Shown piece by piece: positions 37,478-47,100 of a DNA stretch of 64,000 nucleotides. The position numbers and the translations under genes were made by a program. Source of the DNA: Diabrotica undecimpunctata (lineage: Eukaryota > Arthropoda > Insecta > Coleoptera > Chrysomelidae); NCBI RefSeq assembly GCF_040954645.1, contig NC_092810.1:74674660-74738659 (forward strand), given 5' to 3'. The notes under the pieces are model-generated. The model had not been told where the DNA came from and ran no database searches. It saw nothing but the letters and a program-made list of their open reading frames with translations. Positions within the stretch are counted from its first letter, which is position 1; the number at the start of each line of letters is the position of its first letter.

Positions 37478-39003
37478 ATGGCGGATGTAAACCTGAGCAG
37501 TGACGCATCGGAGCCTTTCGGATCCGATTTCAGCGATATAGATAGCGATTATAATCCCAGTTCTGCAAATATAGAGTCTTCAGGTGAGAAAGTAACAATA
37601 ATATTAATATTTAAATATAAAACAAGCGAGATACCCCTTAAATAGCCATTTATAAACAAATGTGGCTTAGGCTATTTTACCGTAAACTTATTTGTAATAT
37701 ATTTTTTATTATTCTAGACGAGAATAATAATGATTCGAGTGAAAAAAACTCAATAAATGGTTTGTCGAACACTAAGAATCAAGACAATGATGAATCAGAA
37801 GGCAAATTGCACCAAAATTTCAAAAAGAGAGTAAGAAATCTTGAGAATCATGCAAGGTATAAAAGGAAGATAGCCAGGGAGAAATGAGAAGAATATGTCA
37901 CGGAAGAAGGAAAACGTAAAAATGCTAAAGAACTCGTAGTTGGACCATGTTCGTGCAAAATGAACTGTCATATGAAAATTTCTAACGAACGAAAGCAAAG
38001 CATCTTTAAAAATTACTATTCGCTTAACTGGTCAATGATAAATGCTTTTATTCTAGGTCAAATAAAAGTAGAAGACAAAAAGAGAACTCAAGATATCCAA
38101 AATTAAAATTCACGTAGGTCTAAAACTCGTGTATATACTTTAGCGGATGAAAATGGTTCTGACCAAGTGGTATGTAAGAATTTTTTTAAAGACACAGTTT
38201 CCATTACAGATGGAAAAATTTCATTAGCTTTGGCACGAAAACAAGAACATGGGACACCTCTTCAAGATGCAAGGGGCAAACATCCACCCCATAATAAAAC
38301 TAATATTGAAGACGAGCAGTATTTATGTGGCTCCATTGAATTGTTTTCAGCATACAAATCCCACGACTCCCGACGAAATAATATAAAAGGGAAATATCTT
38401 TCACCAACTTTGAACATGTCGATCATGTATCGAGAGTATGAAAAAAAAATGCACAGAATACTTAAGCAACTCCCTCTCGCTGTTTATGTTTGGCAAAATT
38501 TTTAACACCAAGTTTAATTTGCATTTTCATGTACCACATAAAGTTAAAAGTGTGACAGTCTTAATACTGAAATAAAATCATCTGATACTTCAGAACAGCG
38601 TAAACAGGATGCAAAAGTTGAATTGGAATTACACCACAGAAAAACAGAAGCAGTTAAAAATAGACAAAAGCAAAATATAATTAAAGCAAAAGACTCATAG
38701 CAAAAAATATAAGTTTTAGTCTTTGATCTTCAGAAAACGCTTCCTACTCCTGAGTTAAGTACAGGTGTAGTTTATTATAAGAGACAACTGTGGACATATT
38801 ATAATTTGGGCATCCATGATGAAGTCACAGAAACAGGACACATGTATGTCTGGCCTGAAAATGTCGCATCCCAAGGAGCTCAAGAGATAGCTTCATGCTT
38901 AATAAACCATCTTGAGGCGCACTTACCAGACCCAACAAGATTTTTTGTATCTGGATATAGTTTTAATACATACGATCAAGATTTTGGGTTGATTGAAAAA
39001 AAA
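37478..39003 (+). pseudogene. Multicopy insect gene family copy, two exons, interrupted
   Basis: Exon 1 (37478-37583) encodes MADVNLSSDASEPFGSDFSD, an acidic leader, and ends at CAG|GTGAGA. The acceptor TTCTAG at 37712-37717 joins in frame to DENNNDSSEKNSINGL. The exon 2 remnant has a basic KRVRNLENHARYKRKIAREK segment, a Cys-rich CSCKMNCH stretch, RNNIKGKYLSPTLNMSIMYR near 38370, and [16 protein letters not shown] near 38960. From memory this order matches an unnamed, highly repeated insect family that may be transposon-derived; function unknown. Stops at 37885 and 38104 and frameshifts inactivate it. Gypsy element A is inserted directly after the GLIEK block, and possible continuation follows 45130. 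Confidence 0.55.
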
Positions 39004-39260
39004 ACATGTATTCAGCGTGGCCCGTGTAACTGTTCCATCTCAACGCAAAGCGACTAGAAAATTCCAGGGATAACGAGTGCGAGAGAGAATAACCGGTCAC
39101 GTAGGCGAGGTGGGAATGTTGTAGAACATAGTAACTTTGGTATATATATGTAACGTTGTTAGGAGTGAGTTTTAGTTGTTAAGAGAGTACCGAACTGTAA
39201 ACTTATAAATAAATATATTTATATAAATTCGAACCACTCGTTTTATTTAATCTCGCTGCA
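39004..39260 (+). repeat. 5' LTR of Gypsy element A
   Basis: Matches 44962-45129 from ACATGTATTCAGCGTGGCCC onward, with TATA-like TTGGTATATATATG (about 39138-39151) and AATAAATA near 39208. The first few bases seen in the 3' copy (TCTTACGA) are absent here. The right end is set by the primer-binding site. Confidence 0.8.
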
Positions 39261-39262
39261 GA

Positions 39263-39279
39263 TGGTGTCCGGTGTGAGA
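39263..39279 (+). other. Primer-binding site candidate
   Basis: TGGTGTCCGGTGTGAGA starts 2 bases after the LTR. Element B has the analogous TGGTGACAGCGGTGGGA. The priming tRNA is not identified. Confidence 0.5.
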
Positions 39280-39570
39280 TTTGAAAATAAATTCAGCAGT
39301 GGCTTTTGAAAAAGACTTTTGAACTTTTGAAAAGTATTGTTCGTCGGGAAAATCCGCGTAGTTCGGTAGTGCCCTTTGTATAAAAGAACATTTAAAAAGT
39401 ACTTGTGTGCCTGACCAAAGATGCTGCTAGTAGAACTTTCAGTAAAACAGTTAAGATACTCCAAGAAGATACTCCAAGAACGACTGAAGACTGTTCTCAA
39501 CAAGAATGGAGACGACCCAGAGACATTCCAGTTTCAATCAACAGAAGAAGCCGTTTTAACTAAAATAATT

Positions 39571-39864
39571 GATAGAAAATTCGAGAATGTTTCCACAAGA
39601 TTCGATGAAACCTCTCAAATGATAGAAGATACTTCTAAAAAAAATGATGATAAATTCGAGAACGTTTCCAAAAGATTCGATGAAACGTCTCAAATGATTG
39701 AAGAATCTTCTAAAAAAAATGATGATAAATTTGAAAACGTTTCCAAAAGATTCGATGAAACGTCTCAAATTATTAAAGAAGTAGTTAGACAAAACGACGA
39801 GAAACTCGAGAAGGTTTCTAGAAGATTCGACGAAGTATGTATTCAGAACAATGAGAAATTTGAA
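39571..39864 (+). repeat. 75-bp coding tandem repeats in gag
   Basis: Units start at 39571, 39646, 39721, 39796 and 39850 (spacing 75, 75, 75 and 54 bp). Each encodes about 25 residues of the type DKFENVSKRFDETSQMIEE. They are charged, likely alpha-helical or coiled-coil, and could mediate Gag oligomerisation. Confidence 0.85.
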
Positions 39865-41089
39865 GACGTCTCTAAAACATTCGATCAGATACAGAAAAAT
39901 GTAAACAACGTAGAAGAGAAGATCAAACAATTGGAGACCATGATAACTAACACGAAAGTGCTACCACCAATTAATACGGTAGCTTTAGATCTGGTAGGGA
40001 AAGAAGAATCACCTAGAGATGAAATGACACATCATATGGGATTCAAATTGCCACCATTTGATGGAAAATCCTCTTGGTCCATATACCTTAGACAATTTGA
40101 AGCTATTGCGACAGCCAATCATTGGACAGAACAAGAAAAAGCTGTTTCCTTGACTGCTGCTTTACGAGGTGATGCTGCGGATATCCTAAGATCAATTCCT
40201 AAGGGTCAAGAAAAATGTTACCAGACCTTGTTCACTCGACTAAATAAATGTTACGGAGATGCCCATCTACAACAAGTCTACAAAGTACAAATAAGAAGTA
40301 GAATCCAACGAGCAAGTAAGAGTTTGCAAGAATTTGAAGCAGATCTTGCTCGTATAGCGCTGTTGGCCTTTCCAGAGGCACCATGTAACAGTCGTTACTT
40401 TTATTACAATTTATATTAAAATAATAAACAATTTATATTAAAATAATTTCAGAGATGTAGTATGGGTTGCCTAACTTTAAGTGTTCATTTGCCCATTAAG
40501 TGTGTATTGTTAATAATTTAAGTTGTCACTCTGTTCTAATTTGGTACCATTGCGGACCAGAGAGATGACAGGAGATTAGGGGGGAGTGGAAACTGGCTCT
40601 TGGTTAAGAAACTGTGAATTAAAATTCACTTTTGATCGGGAGTTTGAAGTGGTACACAACGGTGGTAGTTAGCGAAAGAAAATCCAATTAATGCATAGAA
40701 TTTCCTTCACTTCAAGAAGTTAAATATTCCAAGTAGAACCATAACAATTTAATTGACGGTGTTTTCGGAAACTCGGGAAGATGAAGTGAGATTTCTAGCA
40801 CGGAATTAAGTAGCTATCTGGTAAATAATAATTTTTTATATTATAAACATTAGAGTATTTTATCTATATCCTATTATTCAGATTCATTATTTCATATTTT
40901 AATATAGTATTTTGTCCAAGGCCATTATATTTTTACTCTATGTGAAGCAAGGTCACGCTACATCCGATTGGATGGGTTTTTTATCTACCATAATTATCTT
41001 TTTGCTCCGGTTTCTTATGCTGAAAGAAACTTTCCTCACTTCTTCTTTGATTTCTTTTTATCAATGTTGAGATTAGAAGTAACGGGGAA

Positions 41090-41299
41090 TTGTTTTCAGC
41101 CACCTACCATGGAATTATAAATTTCCCTCAGAACATCCGAGGGAGAGTACCACTTCAACTCTATAAGAATCAGGGTCATTGGGACAAGCCAGGGAGTATT
41201 GTCTACTCCACCCTCATTTTTTTTCTCCAGCCTGCACCTAGAGGTAGGGCAGGACAGTCATCATCGGAACTGAGCCAATTAGCACCAGCTCCGTGCTAA
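41090..41299 (+). other. Conserved 69-codon ORF inside the LTR
   Basis: MFSATYHGIINFPQN... ending in SQLAPAPC. The other LTR copy (56962-57171, minus) encodes the same 69 residues with two differences. No domain recognised. This may be coding or simply structured LTR DNA. Confidence 0.4.
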
Positions 41300-41400
41300 T
41301 TTCGGACCTCAAGGAGGACTTCGCTGGGACACCGAAGCCATTCGGGAGTATCCTTCCAGACAACTGTTTCACCTAGGAGGACAGTTGGTTTTTACTTCAG

Positions 41401-41403
<3 letters not shown>

Positions 41404-41470
<67 letters not shown>
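41404..41470. repeat. (TA)n microsatellite in LTR
   Basis: First of two AT tracts in the solo LTR; its counterpart in element C is 56807-56857. Confidence 0.95.
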
Positions 41471-41472
<2 letters not shown>

Positions 41473-41501
41473 TGTTTCACCAGTTCTAGTTTTTTTTTTA
41501 T

Positions 41502-41504
<3 letters not shown>

Positions 41505-41582
<78 letters not shown>
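41505..41582. repeat. (TA)n microsatellite in LTR
   Basis: Second AT tract; its counterpart in element C is 56685-56772. Confidence 0.95.
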
Positions 41583-41584
<2 letters not shown>

Positions 41585-42764
41585 TAATATAACTCCCCTT
41601 GGTGTAAGGTATCGGTAAGTTTGAGCTCAAATTCTACCCAGAGATTATCTTCCATTGTTTTTGTATTAACTAATTATTTCATTATTAACTTTAATTATTT
41701 CATTATTTGTTTACTTAACTAATTTCTTTTATATTTCATCTTGTGTTATTAACTCCGGTTATTATCCCTTCAGGATAATAGACCGTTTCAATTGTTTAAC
41801 TTGGCTTGTTCCCATTTATGTATTATTTTGTTTATATTTGAATTTAGAGTTGTTTAACAATATTGTTGGTCATATTGTAGGTCAGTTTAATATATTTTCT
41901 TGGCTATACGTTCTTCCAACGTTAGCCTTACTTTGTTTAAGGTTGTTTTTAACCTAGATGTAGGTTGTACACTCTATATCAGAGTTATTCTGTCTAGTTT
42001 TCAACTTTTTATTATAGTTGTTTTCAACCTTTTTTTTTTTTTTAAATATTATATTGTGAAATTTTCATATACTTTTTGGTAACTTAGAGATTGTCAAAAT
42101 CTAAGAAGTTATATTTAATAAACTTGAATTTGTTTTGCATATAATTTTTTATTAATATTTCCTTACCTTTTTACATTTACAGCATTTTTGTTTATTACAT
42201 CAACTTTAATTAATTTTAGCAGTATACGATACCTGGAAGAGTGACAGTTACTCTTTGTAGAGTAGTATCCCTCTTTTGGCGCCCTCAATTTGTTTTCTTT
42301 GTTAATTTTCATTATATCTATTCATTTTTCTTATCTTCTTTTCTATCCATCATACATATTTTCCTGATTTACTGTCTTTAAAAGGCATGCAAATTGGCCG
42401 TATCCATCCTTGAGTTTCTAGTGGTCATTCTCCTGCCTACATTGCTAGCCTAGCCACATTCCGTTCAATATTTTTTTTCATACTTCTTTACTTAATTTTT
42501 ATCTATTTTATCCCAAATATATAGACCACTCTTCTTATACCTCTCTCCTCCTACACACCCCAGTATTTTGCTACAACCAGACAATATTTTGGAAGAAATT
42601 GCTGTAGATGCCTTCGTCAATGGGTTAAGAGACAGTGAACTACAGAAAGCTTTACGACTAGCAAGACCGACAGTTTTAGATGAAGCGCTCGCTATTGCCT
42701 TGGAACATGAAACAGCTAGTCAAGCTTCATGGAGTCAAGCTACTACTATCGAGTACGAACCTCT

Positions 42765-43380
42765 GAAGAGAGCGACGAACAAAACAAGAAACGTCTGGAG
42801 GAAATCGTACGGAAAGTAGTTCGTAACATGATGCCGAAGAGACGTGAACCCAGATGTTGGAATGGTAACGACGTAGGTCACATTCGTCGTAAATTGCATG
42901 CAAATAATACAACAGCCAGAAAGCTAGAACAGATCGAACACTGGGCTGGAAAAAGTCATTCAAATGCGGAAGCTCGGTCAAGACGGCGATGCAGTGCAAG
43001 TTGTAATCACTGTCTTAGATTAGAAGAACGACTTTGCCTTGTGAGACGAACCACCGTCATTAATGATCAATGGCAGCCTCAACAGCTACAAGACGCTCAA
43101 GCAGATGATCCATGTATAAAAAGAGTATTGGATTGGATGCATCGAAGTGTAAGACCTTCTTGGCAAGACATTAGTGCATGTAGTCCCGAAGTCAAGTGTT
43201 ACTGGAGCCAATGCAATTGTCTAGTGCTGAAAGATGATCTTCTGTATAGAACCTTTGAAAACGATGATGGTACAGAAAGTAAGCTTCAGTTGATTGTACC
43301 TAAATGTAAAGTGTCAGAAGTACTGCGTCAATTGCATGACGGTGCATCAGGTGGACACTTTGGTATCACGAAGACTCTGC
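42765..43380 (+). pseudogene. Gag zinc knuckle fused to RNase H tail and integrase N-terminus
   Basis: After a frameshift the frame reads EQNKKRLEEIVRKVVRNMMP and a damaged zinc knuckle (RCWNGNDVGHIRRKLH; two of the CCHC cysteines are changed). It then passes without a stop into HSNAEARSRRRC, which in Gypsy Pol is the end of RNase H (H-x-NADALSRRPC). The DNA for protease, RT and nearly all of RNase H has been deleted with the frame kept. It continues through a linker to LRQLHDGASGGHFGITKTLQ, the His-His half of the integrase zinc-binding domain, and then breaks. Confidence 0.75.
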
Positions 43381-43381
43381 A

Positions 43382-44183
43382 GTGGGTAAAAAGAGAGCAC
43401 CCATGAGACAGTACAATGTTGGTAGTCCTATGGAAAGAGTAGGAATCGACATTGCAGCTCCACTTCCAGAGACAAATGATGGAAATAAATATATCCTAGT
43501 AGCCATGGATTGTTTTACGAAATGGACTGAGGTGTATGCGATACCAAATCAAGAAGCTGCTACCGTTGCAGAGGTACTTGTTAAAGAATTCTTTAGCCGA
43601 TTTGGTGTTCCCTTGGAGATCCACTCCGACCAAGGGCGAAACTTTGAGTTAACCCTTTTCCAAAACGTTTGTAAATTGATTGGTGTCAATAAGACCAGGA
43701 CGAAACCCCTGCATCCTCAATCAGATGGAATGGTCGAGAGAATGAACCGAACAATGGGTAAACACCTGTCCAAAGTTGTATCAGAACATCAAAGAGATTG
43801 GGACCAGCACATTCATTTATTCCTAATGGCCTACCGCTCGGCCTTGAATGAAACTACAGGCCAGACTCCAACCTGCCTGATGTTAGGTCGTGAAGTTCGT
43901 TTGCCCTGCGACCTAGAGTTTGGCTGCAGACCTTTCGAAGAACATGTTGCAAGCGAAGATTATGTCGACCGCCTGAAGTTAAGAATGAACAACATTCATG
44001 AACTTGCCCGACAACACATCCAGTTAGCCAGTGACAGAATGAAAGATCAATACGATTCTCGATGCAAGAATGAATTATAAAGCCAAACAAGTGATCTTGT
44101 TTGGCTTTATAATCCACAACGTCGTCGTGGCTTGTCTCCTAAAGTGCAAAGACAATGGGAGGGTCCGTATGAAATTAAAAAGT
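43382..44183 (+). pseudogene. Integrase core and C-terminal region of Gypsy element A
   Basis: Ty3/Gypsy integrase catalytic core: RVGIDIAAPLPE (first Asp), LEIHSDQGRNFE (second Asp) and DGMVERMNRT (Glu), followed by SALNETTGQTPTCLMLGREV. The Cys-Cys half of the zinc-binding domain was lost in a second deletion at about 43375-43390. A TAA at 44078-44080, created within a palindrome, and a TGA at 44181-44183 interrupt the frame, which otherwise runs (DLVWLYNPQRRRGLSPKVQR) into the macro-domain ORF. Known role: inserts element DNA into the genome. Confidence 0.8.
44074..44113. repeat. 18-bp palindrome that creates a stop in integrase
   Basis: 44074-44091 and 44096-44113 are exact inverted copies around TGAT. 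The right arm is the expected coding sequence (LVWLYN); the left arm is its inverted copy and supplies the TAA. Confidence 0.85.
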
Positions 44184-44887
44184 GAATAAATGAAGTAATA
44201 TACCGAATTAAGAAGTTGTCGAAAGGTAAACCAAAAGTAGTTCACGTAAATCGTCTTGCACCATATGCTGGCTCAAATGAAACAGAAGAAGCACGAACCC
44301 TTCAACATCAGATCAAAGATGACCCTCGACCAAGCTTTAATGAATTTATGTCAAATTACGCAGACAGAAAGAGTGCTAGATTCGGCGTGACGACAGAAGT
44401 TCAGCAGAATCTTTTTAGTGTTCCGCATAACGTCTCGCTAGCCCACTGTATTGCCCAAGATCTCGAGATGACTAAAGGAATCTCATCTGTTTTTTATAAA
44501 AAGTTCGGTCGTTTGGACGAGTTAAAAAACCAGCAGCCTAAAGTTGGAAGAGTACTGAGATTAGAAGATGGTTCTCCATCTTTGCTGTATATGGTGACCA
44601 GGAAGTCGTATACAGACAGGGCAACCTACGAGGATATATGGCGTGCTCTAAGTAATTTGAAGAAAATTGTGTGCAATTACGACATCAAGAATTTGGCCTT
44701 ACCCAAGATATGCCATGCACTAGATAATCTGGACTGGAAGATTGTCAGAAGCATGCTTGAAGTGATCTTCCGAGAAACTGGCGTACGAATTACTGTGTGT
44801 TGCATTAACCCGATGAGATCGTCCTTCAAAGTCAGTAGACTCTTATTTCTTTCTAAAGGATTCATGCAGATCTGGAGAGTCCTGTAG
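44184..44887 (+). CDS. Integrase C-terminus fused to OARD1-like macro domain
   Basis: The open frame is the same one as integrase upstream. It starts with the integrase tail (KPKVVHVNRLAPY), a linker of about 45 residues, then a macro domain of the OARD1/TARG1 type. Numbering from TTG 44216: NLFSVPHNVSLAHCIAQDLE (65-84), GISSVFYKKFGRLDEL (88-103), LLYMVTRKSYTDRATYED (123-140), LALPKICHALDNLDWKIV (160-177) and FRETGVRITV (185-194). Macro domains bind ADP-ribose, and OARD1 removes it from proteins. By remembered alignment the OARD1 catalytic Asp is kept (Asp170), while its catalytic Lys position is Arg129 beside Lys130. The ORF ends 53 bp before the polypurine tract, so it lies inside the element. 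It is probably inactive in this decayed copy. Confidence 0.8.
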
Positions 44888-44939
44888 ATTCCGCCATCCT
44901 GTGCCTACATATAGAGTTGCTGATCGGGACGCTCAGATC

Positions 44940-44954
44940 TAAGAGGGGGAGCAG
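44940..44954 (+). other. Polypurine tract of element A
   Basis: AAGAGGGGGAGCAG directly precedes the 3' LTR. Element B has AAAGGAGGAAGCAG at the same place. It primes plus-strand DNA synthesis in LTR elements. Confidence 0.75.
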
Positions 44955-45129
44955 TCTTACGAACATGTATTCAGCGTGGCCCGTGTAACGGTTCCATCTC
45001 AACGCAGAGCGACTAGAAAATTCCAGGGATAACGAGTGCGAGAGAGAATAACCGGTCACATAGGCGAATTAGAGGTGGGAATGTTCTAGAACATAGTAAC
45101 TTTGGTATATATATGAAACGTTGTTAGGA
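44955..45129 (+). repeat. Truncated 3' LTR of Gypsy element A
   Basis: Begins TCTTACGAACATGTATTCAG and follows the 5' LTR until GTTGTTAGGA, then diverges. It contains a 6-bp insertion relative to the 5' copy near 45066. The remainder is missing. Confidence 0.8.
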
Positions 45130-45766
45130 AGAATTTTATGTAGTGAAAGTAATAAATTCAAAAGGACTTTTTTGGAAATGGTTTGTATTAGCAAAAGTGA
45201 CAATAATTTAAACAAAAGTTCAGAAATTCAAAATCTAAGCAAAATTTATAATTATATTATTTCTTTATAATTTATATATGAAACTTGAAAAATATCACAT
45301 TTTGATTTAATTTTCCATATATTTGTTACATTTTTTTAAATAAAAATTGTCAAAAATAAAAATTTTAAGTTGTCATTTATGACATTGAGGCTTATTTGTA
45401 ATTGGTCGCTACTTTAAATTATTTATAAATTCAATTTTTTTTGTGTTAAGAAAATGTTTTCAAAATTATATTAAAATTTCAGAGAAGCATTTATTAGATA
45501 AGGACATTTTTGTATTAATTCTTTTTGAAATGTATTTGCAGCAATTTTATTAACCAAACTAATTTTATTTGGTGAGTTAACAAAAAATTTTTTTCTTTCT
45601 AGTTCAACTTTGTAAGATATTTTGTCTTTTTTAGCAGCTCTTGATAATAATTGTAAACACAGTTGAAAGCTCGAGATGATAAATAGTTAACTAATAGCCC
45701 CTTTTATTGACTCCAACCCATCCAAAACATTTATATATTTTTTCCAAACGAGTCACAAGTACTTCT
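45130..45766. other. AT-rich; possible continuation of broken gene
   Basis: The first about 150 bp may continue the insect-family pseudogene on the far side of element A (short frames such as TFLEMVCISKSDNN), but support is weak. The rest is AT-rich without features. Confidence 0.3.

Positions 45767-45838
<72 letters not shown>
45767..45838. repeat. (TA)n microsatellite
   Basis: Expanded from the short TATATATA present at the same place in the other LTR of element B; it marks where the 3' LTR is cut off. Confidence 0.95.
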
Positions 45839-45841
<3 letters not shown>

Positions 45842-45960
45842 CTGACGTTCCAAACTTCACTAGACATTTCAAGAATTTTCGATGTCATCTTGAATGTTCT
45901 CGAACTACTTCTTCTTTTTCGCCAATGGACTTTTCCTATGTGGGATAAATCTTTCGTAAC
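45839..45960 (-). repeat. Partial 3' LTR of Gypsy element B
   Basis: Matches 52033-52172 with few differences (shared CTGACGTTCCAAACTTCACT and TTCGATGTCATCTT). The first base pair of the TG terminus is altered. It ends at the (TA)n tract. The purine tract AAAGGAGGAAGCAG lies just inside (about 45962-45975). Confidence 0.8.
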
Positions 45961-47100
45961 CTGCTTCCTCCTTTATAGTTATTCTCCTCGAATAACTGGA
46001 CTATCGGGGATCGATTGAAGCCAACGGGTTGATCAGTTCCATGGTATGGAGCTAGTCTCTCGATATGAACTACCTTGGGTTTACTTCTAGCTGAAAACTG
46101 GATGCGATAGATTAGATCATTTATTTTCTGCAGGACGGTATACGGGCCTTCCCAGTTTCGTTGAAGTTTCGGACAAAGTCCTTTCTTACGTGTGGGATTG
46201 TATAACCATACTGGGTCACCTCTTGCGAAAGTTGTACCAGTAGCATGCATGTCGAGCCTGGCCTTGGCTTTATTGCTTTAAAGCTTCAAACTTTTACGAG
46301 CAAATTCGTAGACGTTTTCTAATTTTTCTTTCAAATTTTCAATGTAGGTCGGGGGTGAACGTTCTTCTTCGCAAAGAGGCAATCTTCCGAAAATAAGATC
46401 TTGATGAAGCTTCATTTCTCTTCGAGTGATCATCATTGATGGAGAATAACCAGTTGCTTCATGCCCGGAACTTCTATAGGCTAACTGGAATAGAGGAATT
46501 AAACTATCCCAATCTTTTTGATTATCAGAGACAAACATTGAAAGGTATCGACAAACAGTTCTATTATGTCTTTCGACCATTCCGTCTGATTGAGGATGGA
46601 GAGGCGTAGTGCCTCTCCCTGTATAATTCTGATTCAAAATTTCGTCCTTGATCAGAATGTAACTTCTAAAGGAACTCCATGTCTTGATACGACGTGTGTT
46701 ATAAATGCTTCTGCTACTGTAGTTGCTTCTTGATTAGGACGGGGTAAAATTTCAGGCCATTTTGAAAAGTAATCCATTGCGACCATTAAGTACTTACTCC
46801 CTCTCTCTGTCATCGGAAGTGGACCAAGAATATCCACTGCAAGTCGTTCAAAAGGCTCTCCGGAAAGGTATTGTGCCTTTTTACCACGACTTCTTGTTCT
46901 AGGGCTTTTTTTACCATTACATAAATCGCATTTTCTACACCAATCTTCTACATCTCGGCGACAATTGATCCAGTAAAATCTGTCTCGAACTCTGGTCAGT
47001 GTTCTTTTGACTCCAAAATGTCCTCCAGAAAGGCTGCTATGAAGTTCTTGCAACACACTTTTAATGTGTAATTTCGGCAGTACCACTTGTTGAACTATAC
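45936..47100 (-). pseudogene. Integrase region of Gypsy element B
   Basis: Zinc-binding domain intact: ELHSSLSGGHFGVKRTL (His, His) and CRKCDLCNGKK (CxxC), then RLAVDILGPLPMTERG (first Asp) and YFSKWPEILPRPNQEATTVA. The frame breaks near 46652 at the expected second Asp. PLHPQSDGMVERHNRT (Glu) is in the next frame (46637-46278), and DPVWLYNPTRKKGLCPKLQR plus PKVVHIERLAPY end the protein at 45936, just inside the LTR. Confidence 0.8.

Larger units (their letters stand above)
40384..42575 (+). mobile_element. Solo LTR (2,192 bp) of Gypsy C family
   Basis: Starts TGTAACAG and ends GCTACA, flanked by ACCA on both sides (40380-40383 and 42576-42579). The same sequence, on the other strand, is the 3' LTR of element C (55741-58054), where it lies beside a polypurine tract, proving that the whole segment is an LTR. 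It contains two (TA)n tracts and a TGGCGCC motif at 42285. Insert plus duplication is 2,196 bp, a multiple of three, so the surrounding gag stays in frame. Confidence 0.9.
39421..42818 (+). pseudogene. gag: gag of Gypsy element A, split by solo LTR
   Basis: The first part (39421-40383) has an N-terminal heptad-like repeat region, then a capsid-like domain: FKLPPFDGKSSWSIYLRQFE (Gag PxFDG/W block), AVSLTAALRGDAADILRSIP and ASKSLQEFEADLARIALLAF. The protein breaks at the solo LTR and resumes in the same frame at 42580 (NILEEIAVDAFVNGLRDSEL, LDEALAIALEHE) until a TAG after a frameshift near 42765. The Met at 39421 is the first in-frame start about 140 bp past the primer-binding site. Gag packages element RNA into virus-like particles. 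Confidence 0.8.
39004..45129 (+). mobile_element. Gypsy element A (Ty3/Gypsy), deleted, with macro domain
   Basis: LTR-bounded element: 5' LTR, primer-binding site, gag (split by a solo LTR), a Gag-to-integrase deletion junction, integrase, macro domain, polypurine tract and truncated 3' LTR. Protease, RT and RNase H are missing. It sits in the pseudogene at 37478-39003. It is non-autonomous as it stands because of stops and the missing RT. Confidence 0.85.

Noticed and set aside
39556..39930. 124-codon minus-strand ORF rich in Phe and Ile
   Set aside because: Antisense of the gag coiled-coil repeats.
44216..44887. Macro domain as an independent host gene (OARD1 orthologue)
   Set aside because: It is in the integrase frame, begins with the integrase tail and lies between integrase and the polypurine tract/3' LTR. 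It has no own start, intron or promoter.
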